From the NCBI GenBank assembly GCA_947040435.1, contig CAMRBL010000010.1, positions 1 to 39,533 on the forward strand: a stretch of DNA of 39,533 bases. The letters are read 5' to 3'. Numbering within the stretch: the stretch's first letter is position 1; every line of letters starts with the position of its first letter. This DNA is from an uncultured Rikenellaceae bacterium (GTDB taxonomy: Bacteria > Bacteroidota > Bacteroidia > Bacteroidales > Rikenellaceae). Position numbers and translations under genes: made by a program. The notes below the pieces were generated by a model. That model had not been told where the DNA came from, did not search any database, and saw nothing but the letters and a program-made list of their open reading frames with translations. Below are positions 8,039-16,169 of this stretch, in pieces.

Positions 8039-8776
8039 ATGAAAAAAATATTATCTATATTCATGCTATTGATAGCAGGGTTTCTGACATCTTGTGAAGG
8101 AGATTACTATACGCTCAATACAAATTTACTAGATATGGAGTTTGAAGAGAGCGCTCGTTTGAGAATTGAAAATCTTGATTACAGCGATATGGTGAGATGG
8201 AGATCTAGCAATGAATTTGTCGCAACAGTAGATCGAGATGGTATGGTGAGAGCAAACCACGTTGGTGAGGCTTATATCTCAGCATTTATTGGTAATGATG
8301 AGCTTGTGTGTACGGTTATTGTAGACCCTATAATTACTCTCTATCAAGAGCCTATACTGGCATTCGGAAGATCTAAAGGCTATATACTGAATGAGGAGTG
8401 GAGAGAATTGATAGAGGAGACTCCTACGTCTTTATGGTTTTATGATAGAGATGTGGATGATTACACATATATGTTCAAATATAATAAACTCGAAGCGGCT
8501 GGGGTAACAGTAGATCCTCGTAAGGTTTCATCTTCGGATTTAAATCTGTTCTTAGATGAAAGATATCAATTTGTAGGTGAAGATCGTACGACACTATTTT
8601 TTGAACGTGATTATTTCGGTGTTGATGTATATTCAGACAGAGACGGTATCCGTATTTTATACTTTGAACTAGGTCATAGATCCTCTTCAAGGTCTAAAGT
8701 AGAGCTCTCTGAAAAAAACGCCGAAGCAGAGATAGTTTTGAAAGAGATAAAAGCTAAATTTACAAGTAATTTATAA
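8039..8776 (+). CDS. Lipoprotein with bacterial Ig-like (BIG_2-type) domain
   Basis: A 245-residue protein starting with a lipoprotein signal peptide whose lipid-attachment Cys is C19 (GFLTSC). Residues 25-95 resemble a BIG_2 Ig-like fold: VRWRSSNEFVATVDRDGMVRA followed by GEAYISAF, the usual 'variation over time is visible by the present value' pattern of these domains. The C-terminal 150 residues are acidic and Tyr-rich and I do not recognise them. The protein is expected to be membrane-anchored on the periplasmic or outer face. The ATG at 8039 was chosen because it places the signal peptide at the N-terminus; an upstream TTG at 7973 would bury it. It lies 10 nt before the next gene, so the two are likely co-transcribed. 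Confidence 0.75.
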   Translation: MKKILSIFMLLIAGFLTSCEGDYYTLNTNLLDMEFEESARLRIENLDYSDMVRWRSSNEFVATVDRDGMVRANHVGEAYISAFIGNDELVCTVIVDPIITLYQEPILAFGRSKGYILNEEWRELIEETPTSLWFYDRDVDDYTYMFKYNKLEAAGVTVDPRKVSSSDLNLFLDERYQFVGEDRTTLFFERDYFGVDVYSDRDGIRILYFELGHRSSSRSKVELSEKNAEAEIVLKEIKAKFTSNL

Positions 8777-8786
8777 TTATTTTGAA

Positions 8787-9929
8787 ATGAAGAAAGAGAG
8801 TAACCAAAGGTTAGAATCACTCGATATTTTACGAGGATTCGATCTGTTTTGTCTAGTTATCTTAGCTCCTTTTCTATGGTCGTTGTATGCAGCTGTAGAT
8901 TCAGATCTGTTTAGCTCATTTGTGAGGAGTTGTTTTGTACACGAAGCGTGGGAGGGTTTTAGCCCTTGGGATATGGTGATGCCGCTATTTATGTTTATGT
9001 CTGGTATTACAATTCCATTTGCTTTGAGTAAGTATAGACAAAATAAAACTGCTGACAAGTGGAGCGTGTATAAGCGCATATTTAAACGTTTTATTCTCCT
9101 TTGGATATTGGGAATGATTTGCCAAGGAGGATTACTGAGCTTAAATATTGATACTATTTACCTCTTCACTAATACGCTACAAGCTATTGCTGTTGGTTAC
9201 TTAGTCTCTGCTATTCTCTTTATTAACTGCTCATTACGTACTCAAATAATATTTGCAATAGTATCGCTACTCGTATATTGGGGGTTGATGGAGTTTGTAT
9301 CTATTGGAGGTTATGGCGGCGGAGACTATTCGCAAACAGGAAATTTGGCAGAGTGGGTTGATCGTACTGTGTTAGGTCGTTTCCGAGATGGAGCGCATAT
9401 GGGTAGTGATGGTGTTGTTTTCTATGAAGGATACTATTATACATGGATATTGAGTAGTATTAATTTTGTTGTTATGGTGCTGTCTGGATCTTTTGCAGGG
9501 CAAATACTAAAAGCAAAAAATAGTGCCCAAAAAAAATCGGTACTCCTATTGTCAATAGGTGCTGCGTTGATTTTGACTGGAAATATACTAGGTATTTGGA
9601 TTCCTATTAATAAACCAATTTTTTCTAGCTCAATGACTTTGCTAGCTAGTGGATACTCATTTATATTGATGGCAGTGTTCTACTATGTTGTTGATGTGCG
9701 TGGATGCAGAAAGTATTTGAACTGGCTGAAGATATTTGGTATGAACTCGATTTTGGCTTATGTGCTAAGCTGTGTTGTGAATTTTAGTTGTATCGTAACG
9801 CAAATATTTGGGGGTACAGAGCAGTATCTAGGTGAGTTTTATTCTGCTTTTATTGCAGTAGGTAACTTGACAATTTTGTTCATTATCCTATATGTATTGT
9901 ATAAGAAAAAGCTCTTTTTAAGAGTCTGA
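8787..9929 (+). CDS. DUF5009/HGSNAT-like membrane acyltransferase
   Basis: A 380-residue multi-pass membrane protein with about 10 hydrophobic helices. The N-terminus carries the family pattern: RLESLDILRGFDLF, then HEAWEGFSPWDMVMPLFMFMSG with the conserved His and Asp. This matches the heparan-alpha-glucosaminide N-acetyltransferase-like/DUF5009 family, which moves acetyl groups across a membrane onto amino sugars or glycans. A Gly-rich periplasmic loop (GGYGGGDYSQTG) follows near residue 175. In Bacteroidota this family often lies with glycan-processing genes; here the only partner is the upstream lipoprotein, 10 nt away. It ends before a very strong terminator. The family call is good; the acceptor is unknown. 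Confidence 0.82.
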   Translation: MKKESNQRLESLDILRGFDLFCLVILAPFLWSLYAAVDSDLFSSFVRSCFVHEAWEGFSPWDMVMPLFMFMSGITIPFALSKYRQNKTADKWSVYKRIFKRFILLWILGMICQGGLLSLNIDTIYLFTNTLQAIAVGYLVSAILFINCSLRTQIIFAIVSLLVYWGLMEFVSIGGYGGGDYSQTGNLAEWVDRTVLGRFRDGAHMGSDGVVFYEGYYYTWILSSINFVVMVLSGSFAGQILKAKNSAQKKSVLLLSIGAALILTGNILGIWIPINKPIFSSSMTLLASGYSFILMAVFYYVVDVRGCRKYLNWLKIFGMNSILAYVLSCVVNFSCIVTQIFGGTEQYLGEFYSAFIAVGNLTILFIILYVLYKKKLFLRV

Positions 9930-9971
9930 TAAATCTACAAAATAAGATTTGATATAGATGTAAATATCTGT

Positions 9972-10013
9972 AAAAAACATAAATTTCAAATTAATTTGAA
10001 ATTTATGTTTTTT
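9972..10013 (+). terminator. 42-nt perfect palindrome with T-tract
   Basis: Two 21-nt arms (9972-9992 and 9993-10013) are exact reverse complements. The left arm starts with six A, the right arm ends with T and runs on in T to 10016. This is a strong intrinsic terminator for the acyltransferase-like gene and may work in both directions. Confidence 0.85.
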
Positions 10014-10093
10014 TTTATGGGGTTAATTCAGGTTACTAGCTTAAATGTTGGAGATTGTTTTTTTTGAGGTTAAGTTTTGATAATTTAATTTAA

Positions 10094-10141
10094 ATACGTA
10101 TATTGCATGAGATGTATGGAATTTAGTTTCGTATTTGAAAC
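10094..10141 (+). promoter_or_regulatory. Possible operator region upstream of the IclR gene
   Basis: Two small dyads lie just before the regulator: ATACGTAT at 10094-10101, and GTTTC (10126-10130) with GAAAC (10137-10141) spaced by 6 nt. IclR proteins often bind short dyads near their own start. No clean TAnnTTTG box is seen in this 235-nt gap, so the promoter is not placed. Confidence 0.3.
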
Positions 10142-10164
10142 CAAATTATTAAACTTCCAATATA

Positions 10165-10950
10165 ATGAAACAAGAGGGTTCAAATTCATATATAGTGCCA
10201 ATGCTCGTGAAGAGCATGGAGCTGCTAGAGTTTCTGGCTAAGTACCACAACGGTCTTACGCTTCAGGAGCTCGTTGATGGGTTACAACTATCTAAAACCA
10301 CTGTGTTTAGGGTTGTTACTACTCTTTTGGATATGGGGTATATTGGTAAGAATGAGGATAGTAACCATTTTTTTATATCACGTAAACTTTTTAAATTAGG
10401 AATATCTGCTCTAGGTGAAGAGAATATTGTTGAGCGGGCAATTGAACCAATGACTCGCTTGAGAGATGAGGTGATGGAGTCCGTAATGTTGGGCGTACTT
10501 ATTGGAGATAAAGTTGTGTTGCTGGAGCAAATTCTGGGCTCTCATGCATTTACATTCAGTCTTAAAAGTGGGACTTCTATACATCTGCACGCTTCAGCTC
10601 CTGGAAAGGTCTTGCTGGCAGCCCACTCTGAGGTGAAAAGAGAGGAGTTAGTGCAGAGAATTGATTTTATTCAGTTCAATGAGAATACAATCACAGATGC
10701 AGAGCAGTTTCGTGACGAATTGGTGAAAACAAAAAATATCGGATATGGTGTGGATATTGAAGAGGAGATAATCGGGGTGTACTGTATCGGAGCACCTATC
10801 TATAACCAATATGGAGATGCTATCGCTTGCGTGTGGATTACAGCACCAAAAGGTAGATTACCACTGGAAAACTTCGATACTGTGGGGGATAAAATAAAGA
10901 GATGTGCAGATCAAATTTCAGAAAAATTAGGCTTTAAACTACTAAAATAA
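10165..10950 (+). CDS. IclR-family transcriptional regulator
   Basis: A 261-residue protein with the IclR layout. Residues 10-75 form a winged helix-turn-helix: MELLEFLAKY, LTLQELVDGLQLSKTTVFRVV, then the wing GYIGKNEDSNHFFISRKL. The effector-binding domain fills residues 85-258, with LGVLIGDKVVLLEQI, the family segment HLHASAPGKVLLA, and a late GVYCIGAPIYNQYG. IclR proteins bind a small metabolite and control catabolic operons, often next to their own gene. Here it heads the block: the next gene starts 25 nt later, and three further genes follow with gaps of 3-29 nt. It is therefore the likely local switch. The ligand is unknown. Confidence 0.92.
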   Translation: MKQEGSNSYIVPMLVKSMELLEFLAKYHNGLTLQELVDGLQLSKTTVFRVVTTLLDMGYIGKNEDSNHFFISRKLFKLGISALGEENIVERAIEPMTRLRDEVMESVMLGVLIGDKVVLLEQILGSHAFTFSLKSGTSIHLHASAPGKVLLAAHSEVKREELVQRIDFIQFNENTITDAEQFRDELVKTKNIGYGVDIEEEIIGVYCIGAPIYNQYGDAIACVWITAPKGRLPLENFDTVGDKIKRCADQISEKLGFKLLK

Positions 10951-10975
10951 TTATATAACCTTAAACTATTTTAAA

Positions 10976-12736
10976 ATGAAACGACTAATACCTATTTTGA
11001 TTAGTGTAGTATTTTCGCTCTCTATTGTAGAGGTTTATGCTAGTGATCCATGGTTTATATCAGATGTTCAGCGACACGGAGATAATGTTGTTATCTCTAG
11101 TTTGGGGACGAACTCTATAAAAGAGGTCGCTGCTGATGGAACAATTATTCAAAGTTGGACTATCCCAAGTTCCCCTACGGGTGTGGTTGTTCACGATAAT
11201 GTAGCTTATGTAACGTGTTTTGATGATAATAGTTCGATTGTTATTGTTGACTTAAAACAGAGCGATAAAATAGAAGAGGTTATTTTGCCATCTCATAGTG
11301 GAGTAATATCTCCTGTGATTTCAAACGATGGCTCTACAATATATATATGTAATAAGTTTAATCATGCTGTGACGGAATATGATGTTAAATCTAAGCAGGT
11401 TAAACGTAGTGTCGAAGTGCTTAGAGAGCCTGCTGATATTATTATTAGCAAGTGTGGGAAATATATATTTGTTTTGAATTTCCTTCCTGCTCAGCGTGCA
11501 GACCTAGACTATGTGGGATGTGAAATATCTGTTATCGACAGAGATACCTTCAAGAAAATAAAAGATATAAAGCTCGAAAATGGTAGTAATGCCCTCAGAG
11601 GGGCAGCACTGTCACCTGATGGAAAGTATCTATTTATATCGCACAATCTAGGGCGTTACACTGTTCCGACATCGCAGCTTCAGCAGGGGTGGATGAATAC
11701 TAGTGCTCTAAGTATCGTTAATACGGAGAGTCTGTTGTTTGAAGGCTCAGTTCTTGTAGATGAGGCAGAGAGAGGTGCTGCGGGAACTTGGGGAGTAGTG
11801 TGCGATGATGAAAATTTATATGTTAGCCACTCAGGTGTCCATGAAATTAGTATTATTGCCTATGCAGATTTTATGAAAAAGTATGAGGCGTACAAAGATA
11901 AAACTACGTTGAATTACGATTTGCACTTCTTGTATGGTATTCGTAACAGAATTAAACTAGAAGGTAATGGTCCAAGAAATTTTATTGTTAAGGATGGTGT
12001 TATCATTGCCCCGACATATTTTTCTGACCATTTGAATTTTTATAATGTAGATGCACAAGAGCTTAAAAGTGTAGCACTGAATCCACAGAGAACGGAGAGT
12101 GCAGAGCAGATAGGTGAAAAGATGTTTAACGATGCTAGTTACTGTTTCCAAAATTGGCAATCATGTAACGGTTGTCACCCTGGAGATGGACGTACAGATG
12201 GTTTGAATTGGGATTTAATGAACGATGGCGTCGGAAACTCTAAAAATTGTAAGAGTCTACTGTTATCTATTGCAACTCCTCCATCTATGATTACGGGAAT
12301 AAGAGCTAGTGGATATGTAGCTAATAGAGCAGGATTTAAATTTATTCAGTTTCATGAAATTTCGGAAGAACAAGCAAAGTTTATTGATGCTTATATAATA
12401 TCACTAAAACCAGTTGCAAGTCCCGCACTAGTAGATGGTAAGTTGTCTGAAAAAGCTACTTATGGTAGAGAGGTTTTCGAAAAACATAAATGTGACCATT
12501 GCCATTCAGGTCCATATTTCACAGATCTAAAAAGACATAGAATTGGTGAGAATGTAGAGTTTGAAGAGGGTTGGGATACTCCAACATTAATTGAAGTGTG
12601 GAGAACGGCTCCGTACCTATTTAATGGTCGTGCATATACACTACATGATGTATTTGATGTTGAGAAGCATGGAGTAACAAAAAAGATTTCAAAAAAAGAT
12701 TTAGATGCACTTGTTGAATATGTAAAATCATTATAA
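10976..12736 (+). CDS. Exported YVTN beta-propeller/diheme cytochrome c fusion
   Basis: A 586-residue protein with a Sec signal peptide (residues 1-22, ending VEVYA-SD). Residues 25-370 look like a seven-bladed YVTN/YncE-type propeller, with repeats such as VVVHDNVAYVTC, PVISNDGSTIYICN and AALSPDGKYLFISH. Residues 380-586 hold two c-type heme sites, C397-N-G-C-H401 and C506-D-H-C-H510. The segment WDTPTLIEVWRTAPYLFNGRA is characteristic of the MauG/diheme cytochrome c peroxidase-like fold. The protein should sit in the periplasm or at the surface and pass electrons from an oxidised substrate or peroxide. It follows the IclR gene by 25 nt and precedes the chorismatase homologue by 3 nt. Heme attachment could use CcsBA at the end of the same block. 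Confidence 0.87.
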   Translation: MKRLIPILISVVFSLSIVEVYASDPWFISDVQRHGDNVVISSLGTNSIKEVAADGTIIQSWTIPSSPTGVVVHDNVAYVTCFDDNSSIVIVDLKQSDKIEEVILPSHSGVISPVISNDGSTIYICNKFNHAVTEYDVKSKQVKRSVEVLREPADIIISKCGKYIFVLNFLPAQRADLDYVGCEISVIDRDTFKKIKDIKLENGSNALRGAALSPDGKYLFISHNLGRYTVPTSQLQQGWMNTSALSIVNTESLLFEGSVLVDEAERGAAGTWGVVCDDENLYVSHSGVHEISIIAYADFMKKYEAYKDKTTLNYDLHFLYGIRNRIKLEGNGPRNFIVKDGVIIAPTYFSDHLNFYNVDAQELKSVALNPQRTESAEQIGEKMFNDASYCFQNWQSCNGCHPGDGRTDGLNWDLMNDGVGNSKNCKSLLLSIATPPSMITGIRASGYVANRAGFKFIQFHEISEEQAKFIDAYIISLKPVASPALVDGKLSEKATYGREVFEKHKCDHCHSGPYFTDLKRHRIGENVEFEEGWDTPTLIEVWRTAPYLFNGRAYTLHDVFDVEKHGVTKKISKKDLDALVEYVKSL

Positions 12737-12739
12737 AAT

Positions 12740-13837
12740 ATGCAGACGATTGAGTATACAATACGTAAAAGTAGTGAAGGTGACTTCAAAGAGGCTATTT
12801 GTCAAGTTGTAAGTGGGTTGGTGTATAATTGTGTGAGATTGTGTTTCTTTATAGATGCCAATTGTAGTAGTGATTACAGCACAAAAAAAGATATAATTCA
12901 GAGTGTTATTTGTGACCAATTTAGTGGTAATATACCAACATGGAGCGTCATTTCGCAAAAACCTCTCGATTGTTCTGTCACTTTGGAGGTGCAGAGCGTC
13001 AGTGATTGTGTGATTACACATAAATCAGGTTATATTGTTTTAGAGTCTGAACTTGCAAAGGAACTTATTATTTCTGGAGTTTGTGGAGATGTTAATGACT
13101 CAATTCTCAGCCAAAGTGAGAGCGCTTTCAAACAGATAGAGAGTATATTTAACTGTGAAGGTTTTACATTTAGTAATGTCGTGCGACAGTGGAACTATAT
13201 AGAGAGAATTGTAGCTGTTGAAGATGGACATCAACACTATCAGAGCTTTAATGATGTGAGAAGTGAACACTATTGTGCTCAGAGTTGGATGGATGGCTAT
13301 CCTGCTGCCACGGGGATAGGAACACAGTTTGGTGGGATTGTTATAGATTTGGATGCGGTTGTTGTTAAAGACAACGAAGTGCAGATCAGAAAAATAGATA
13401 ATGATCTTCAAGTAGCTGCACACGCATACTCCAAAGGGGTTTTAATTGGTGACGAGAGTTGCAAAACAACTCCAAAATTCGAGAGAGCTAAATCGGTATC
13501 TACATTAAATGAGAATAAAGTGTATATATCGGGTACGGCAGCTATAATCGGAGAGGAGAGCCTTGTGGGGGTGAGCTTCGATAGGCAGATCAAGGCAACT
13601 ATGGTAAACGTAGAGAATCTGATTTGTGAGCGCACATTGAAAAATAGTGATATTAGGGTGTCTCAACCTCTGAAATTAAATATGCTTAGAGTATACCTAA
13701 AGCATGAGTACGATATAGATGGTGCGGTGGAGTATATGCAGGAGAGCTATGGAGAGATACCTGCTTCTTATCTATTAGGGGATGTTTGTCGAGATGAACT
13801 TCTTGTCGAAATCGAAGGAATCGCATATAAAAAGTAG
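12740..13837 (+). CDS. Chorismatase-family protein (FkbO/Hyg5/XanB2-like, RidA-fold)
   Basis: A 365-residue protein with no signal peptide. The C-terminal half matches the chorismatase family as I know it: GYPAATGIGTQFGG, then S264-G-T-A-A-I-I-G-E-E-S with a following Q-x3-T-x2-N pattern, then LRVYLKHEYD, and a C-terminal C350-R-D-E-L-L-V-E357-I-E359-G. In FkbO/Hyg5/XanB2 these segments line the active site that removes pyruvate from chorismate. Products in the family are 3-hydroxybenzoate, 4-hydroxybenzoate or a dihydroxycyclohexadiene carboxylate; which one cannot be told here. The N-terminal 150 residues are divergent. It sits 3 nt after the cytochrome gene, so translation is probably coupled. 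A small aromatic product could act as a signal, pigment precursor or electron carrier; this is inference. Confidence 0.75.
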   Translation: MQTIEYTIRKSSEGDFKEAICQVVSGLVYNCVRLCFFIDANCSSDYSTKKDIIQSVICDQFSGNIPTWSVISQKPLDCSVTLEVQSVSDCVITHKSGYIVLESELAKELIISGVCGDVNDSILSQSESAFKQIESIFNCEGFTFSNVVRQWNYIERIVAVEDGHQHYQSFNDVRSEHYCAQSWMDGYPAATGIGTQFGGIVIDLDAVVVKDNEVQIRKIDNDLQVAAHAYSKGVLIGDESCKTTPKFERAKSVSTLNENKVYISGTAAIIGEESLVGVSFDRQIKATMVNVENLICERTLKNSDIRVSQPLKLNMLRVYLKHEYDIDGAVEYMQESYGEIPASYLLGDVCRDELLVEIEGIAYKK

Positions 13838-13866
13838 CTAAATTAAATTAACTAAATAAAATAATT

Positions 13867-14613
13867 ATGAAAAACATTAAATCAATTGTAGTACTATCAC
13901 TACTAGTTTCTTCTACTCTTTTTGCAGGATGTTGCGGTAACGTATGTCCAAAAAATCAGACAGCAGAGTGCTGTGGTGAATGTCCTAAAAATCAAACAAA
14001 AACAACTATGGCACAGAACACTCCGTATACAAAAAAGTATACAAACAAGGATTATTACAAAGATGGTGTATTCCAAGCAGATGTAGCTTATAAGGCTTAC
14101 GGTGATATGTTGAATCACTACGGATACGAATTAACAGACTTCATTAAAGAGAACTTATGGATCACAGATTTTAATTTAGGTGATTTTGAAAATGTTGGAA
14201 TGGCTGGATTTTTCTGGGTAAATGATGCTAAAGCTAACTATTTTGGACATGAGATTTTTCTACTTCCTAACCAAATGATTGTTGAGCACAAACACATGCC
14301 AACGGAATTTGCTGCTAAAATGGAGTCATGGGTAGTTAAGAATGGATTTTGCTATAACTTCGGTATCGGAGAAGAGACACTTAATGCACCTGCAACACCT
14401 GAGTCTCAAAAAGGGCATATCCTTTCTAAATCTTTTATCTCTCAAAATGTAAATGAGATAGTACACCTTAAAGAGATTGAGACTCCTCACTTCTTGATGG
14501 CTGGCCCTAATGGAGCGGTAGTTTTGGAGCTGGCATCTTACCATGATGGTTCAGGTTTGCGTTTCACAAACCCAAAAGCTGTCTTTACATCTAGTATGGT
14601 AAACGACCTTTAG
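13867..14613 (+). CDS. Cys-rich lipoprotein with lyxose-isomerase-like cupin domain
   Basis: A 248-residue protein with a lipoprotein signal peptide ending LFAGC; the lipid-bearing Cys is C22. The next stretch holds six Cys in 18 residues (C22, C23, C27, C35, C36, C39) in a duplicated unit, CCGNVCPKNQT then CCGECPKNQT. Residues 60-245 resemble a cupin of the D-lyxose ketol-isomerase type: GHEIFLLPNQMIVEHKHMP with two His as likely metal ligands, a later E/H pair in ETPHFLMAGP, and VVLELASYHDGSGLRF. Known sugar isomerases of this type are cytoplasmic, so an exported version is odd. It lies 29 nt after the chorismatase homologue and ends in a hairpin. It may bind or isomerise a sugar at the cell envelope; this is unproven. 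Confidence 0.7.
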   Translation: MKNIKSIVVLSLLVSSTLFAGCCGNVCPKNQTAECCGECPKNQTKTTMAQNTPYTKKYTNKDYYKDGVFQADVAYKAYGDMLNHYGYELTDFIKENLWITDFNLGDFENVGMAGFFWVNDAKANYFGHEIFLLPNQMIVEHKHMPTEFAAKMESWVVKNGFCYNFGIGEETLNAPATPESQKGHILSKSFISQNVNEIVHLKEIETPHFLMAGPNGAVVLELASYHDGSGLRFTNPKAVFTSSMVNDL

Positions 14614-14622
14614 TATCAAATT

Positions 14623-14674
14623 GTAGCCAGACAAAGCGAGTTTTTATGTGATATAATTTACTTTGTCTGACTAC
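14623..14674 (+). terminator. Hairpin after the cupin lipoprotein gene
   Basis: GTAG-C-CAGACAAAG (14623-14636) pairs with CTTTGTCTG-A-CTAC (14661-14674) with one C/A mismatch and a 24-nt loop. TCTATTTTT follows. It probably ends or attenuates the transcript that starts at the IclR gene. Confidence 0.65.
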
Positions 14675-14725
14675 TCTATTTTTCAAACATATTATAATTT
14701 TTACTAACCTAAAAAAACGACTACT

Positions 14726-15046
14726 ATGAGAAAGATAAATCATTTCGGAGTTCCAACAACAACAACTCAAGCTGGCGAGAGTTATGCTGAAGATTTAAAA
14801 GTGTGGCTAACAGATTATAGCCAAAGTCCAAATAGAATAGAGTACCTACGTTTTGAAGAGGGCTCTTGTATGCCTGAACTTATTCAAAAAGTTGCACATA
14901 TAGCTTATGAGGTTGAATCTCTTGAAGAGGCTCTTGCTGGAGCTAAGATATTGGTTCAACCAATGGCTCTATCTGATGAACTAACTATTGCATTTATCGA
15001 AGAGGAGGGTATTCCTATCGAGATTATGTGCTACACAAAGAAGTAG
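14726..15046 (+). CDS. Small VOC (glyoxalase/dioxygenase-fold) protein
   Basis: A 106-residue cytoplasmic protein. It fits one VOC module: an N-terminal INHFGVPT with a candidate metal His, a second half starting VAHIAYEVESLEEALAG with another His, and a C-terminal IAFIEEEGIPIEIMCY that carries the usual Glu ligand. VOC proteins use a metal to isomerise, epimerise or cleave small carbonyl compounds. At this length it would work as a dimer. It lies between the cupin gene and dhaK. In this setting it could isomerise a sugar-derived dicarbonyl before or after phosphorylation, but nothing in the sequence fixes the reaction. Confidence 0.7.
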   Translation: MRKINHFGVPTTTTQAGESYAEDLKVWLTDYSQSPNRIEYLRFEEGSCMPELIQKVAHIAYEVESLEEALAGAKILVQPMALSDELTIAFIEEEGIPIEIMCYTKK

Positions 15047-15135
15047 TCTGAGTTTTAATTTAGTTTTATAAAACAACCCTATGCGGCTAGTGTTACGATG
15101 CATAAAGGGGGTAAATTATTTTTAATACATAAATT

Positions 15136-15140
15136 AGGAG
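15136..15140 (+). promoter_or_regulatory. Shine-Dalgarno sequence for dhaK
   Basis: AGGAG lies 4 nt before the ATG at 15145. Such sites are scarce elsewhere in the window. Upstream, TATGC (15080-15084) and GCATA (15100-15104) form a weak leader hairpin. Confidence 0.5.
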
Positions 15141-15144
15141 AGAT

Positions 15145-16152
15145 ATGATTAAGTTTATTAATAGTACTGAAGATATAACAAAAGAGCTTCTTGAAGGGTA
15201 TGTGATGGCTTATCCAGAGCAAGTGAAATTGGAGGGTGAGAATATTGTTGTTAGAGTGAATGCGAAAAGTGACGATAAAGTTGCTATCGTAACTCTTGGT
15301 GGATCGGGACACGAGCCTGCTCTTAGTGGATTTGTTGGAGATGGCATGTTAGATTGTTCTGTTGTTGGAGATGTATTTGCAGCTCCAGGTGCTCAGCGTC
15401 TACTTCAAGCTCTACAACTATGTAAAAGAGAGGCTGGTATTCTACTTGTGGTTCTTAACCACTCTGGAGACTTAATGAGTGCTCGTATGGCTTGTAAACT
15501 AGCGGCTAAAGCGGGAATTAAAGTGAAAATGCTAGAGACACACGATGATATTAGTGCAGGATTAGAGGCTTCAGCGGATGATCGTAGAGGTTTAGCAGGT
15601 TGTATTCCATTGTTTAAGGTGTTGGGTGCAGCGGCCGAAGAGGGAAAGTCAATAGACGAACTTTATGAGATTGGGGAGCGTATGAATTGCCGTATTGCTA
15701 CACTTGCGGTGGCGATGAAAGGGTGTACACATCCTCAAAATGGCGCTACGATTGCGACTCTTGAAGAGGGTATTATGGAGGTTGGTATGGGACAACACGG
15801 CGAAGGCGGTGGTGCTCAAGAGGAGTTAATCTCTGCAAATGATACGGCTGAGAAGATGATATCTCTACTTTTGCGTAAACTTAAACCTAATGCGGGTGAC
15901 AAAGTTATGCTTATTCTTAACGGGGTAGGTGCTACAACATACATGGAGTTAAATATTGTGTTCCGTCGCGCGGCTCAACTCTTAGCAGATGCTGGTGTTG
16001 AATTGGCATACGGAAAGATTGCTGAGTTATTGACCGTTCAAGAGCAGGCAGGTTTTCAAATGATATTAGGTGGATTGGATGATGACCATGTTGACTATCT
16101 AAAAAATCACATGTCTAACGCTCCATATTGGACGGTAGTAGGTAAAAAATAA
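15145..16152 (+). CDS. dhaK: Dihydroxyacetone-kinase-family substrate-binding subunit DhaK
   Basis: A 335-residue DhaK-type protein of normal length. The key substrate residues are in place: G53-S-G-H56-E-P, D109 in NHSGD, and the covalent-bond His H218 in GMGQHGEGG. In the family this His forms a hemiaminal with the keto group of dihydroxyacetone or a related short ketose, and DhaL supplies the phosphate. The dhaL gene follows 17 nt later. No DhaM or other PTS phosphocarrier gene is in the window, so ATP-dependent action is possible. Homologues of this fold also phosphorylate erythrulose and other C4 ketoses, so the substrate may not be dihydroxyacetone. The gene lies in the IclR-to-CcsBA block, upstream of an LsrF-type gene. 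Confidence 0.92.
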   Translation: MIKFINSTEDITKELLEGYVMAYPEQVKLEGENIVVRVNAKSDDKVAIVTLGGSGHEPALSGFVGDGMLDCSVVGDVFAAPGAQRLLQALQLCKREAGILLVVLNHSGDLMSARMACKLAAKAGIKVKMLETHDDISAGLEASADDRRGLAGCIPLFKVLGAAAEEGKSIDELYEIGERMNCRIATLAVAMKGCTHPQNGATIATLEEGIMEVGMGQHGEGGGAQEELISANDTAEKMISLLLRKLKPNAGDKVMLILNGVGATTYMELNIVFRRAAQLLADAGVELAYGKIAELLTVQEQAGFQMILGGLDDDHVDYLKNHMSNAPYWTVVGKK

Positions 16153-16169
16153 AAATATACTGTATAGTT

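Noticed and set aside
8787-9929. Capsule or O-antigen acyltransferase of the Acyl_transf_3 type
   Set aside because: The HEAWEGFSPWD pattern fits the HGSNAT/DUF5009 family better than the acyltransferase-3 family, which has a different N-terminal Arg/His pattern.
10126-10141. parS-like site
   Set aside because: GTTTC and GAAAC half-sites are spaced by 6 nt and lack the central ACGT of a parS site, and it is over 20 kb from parAB.
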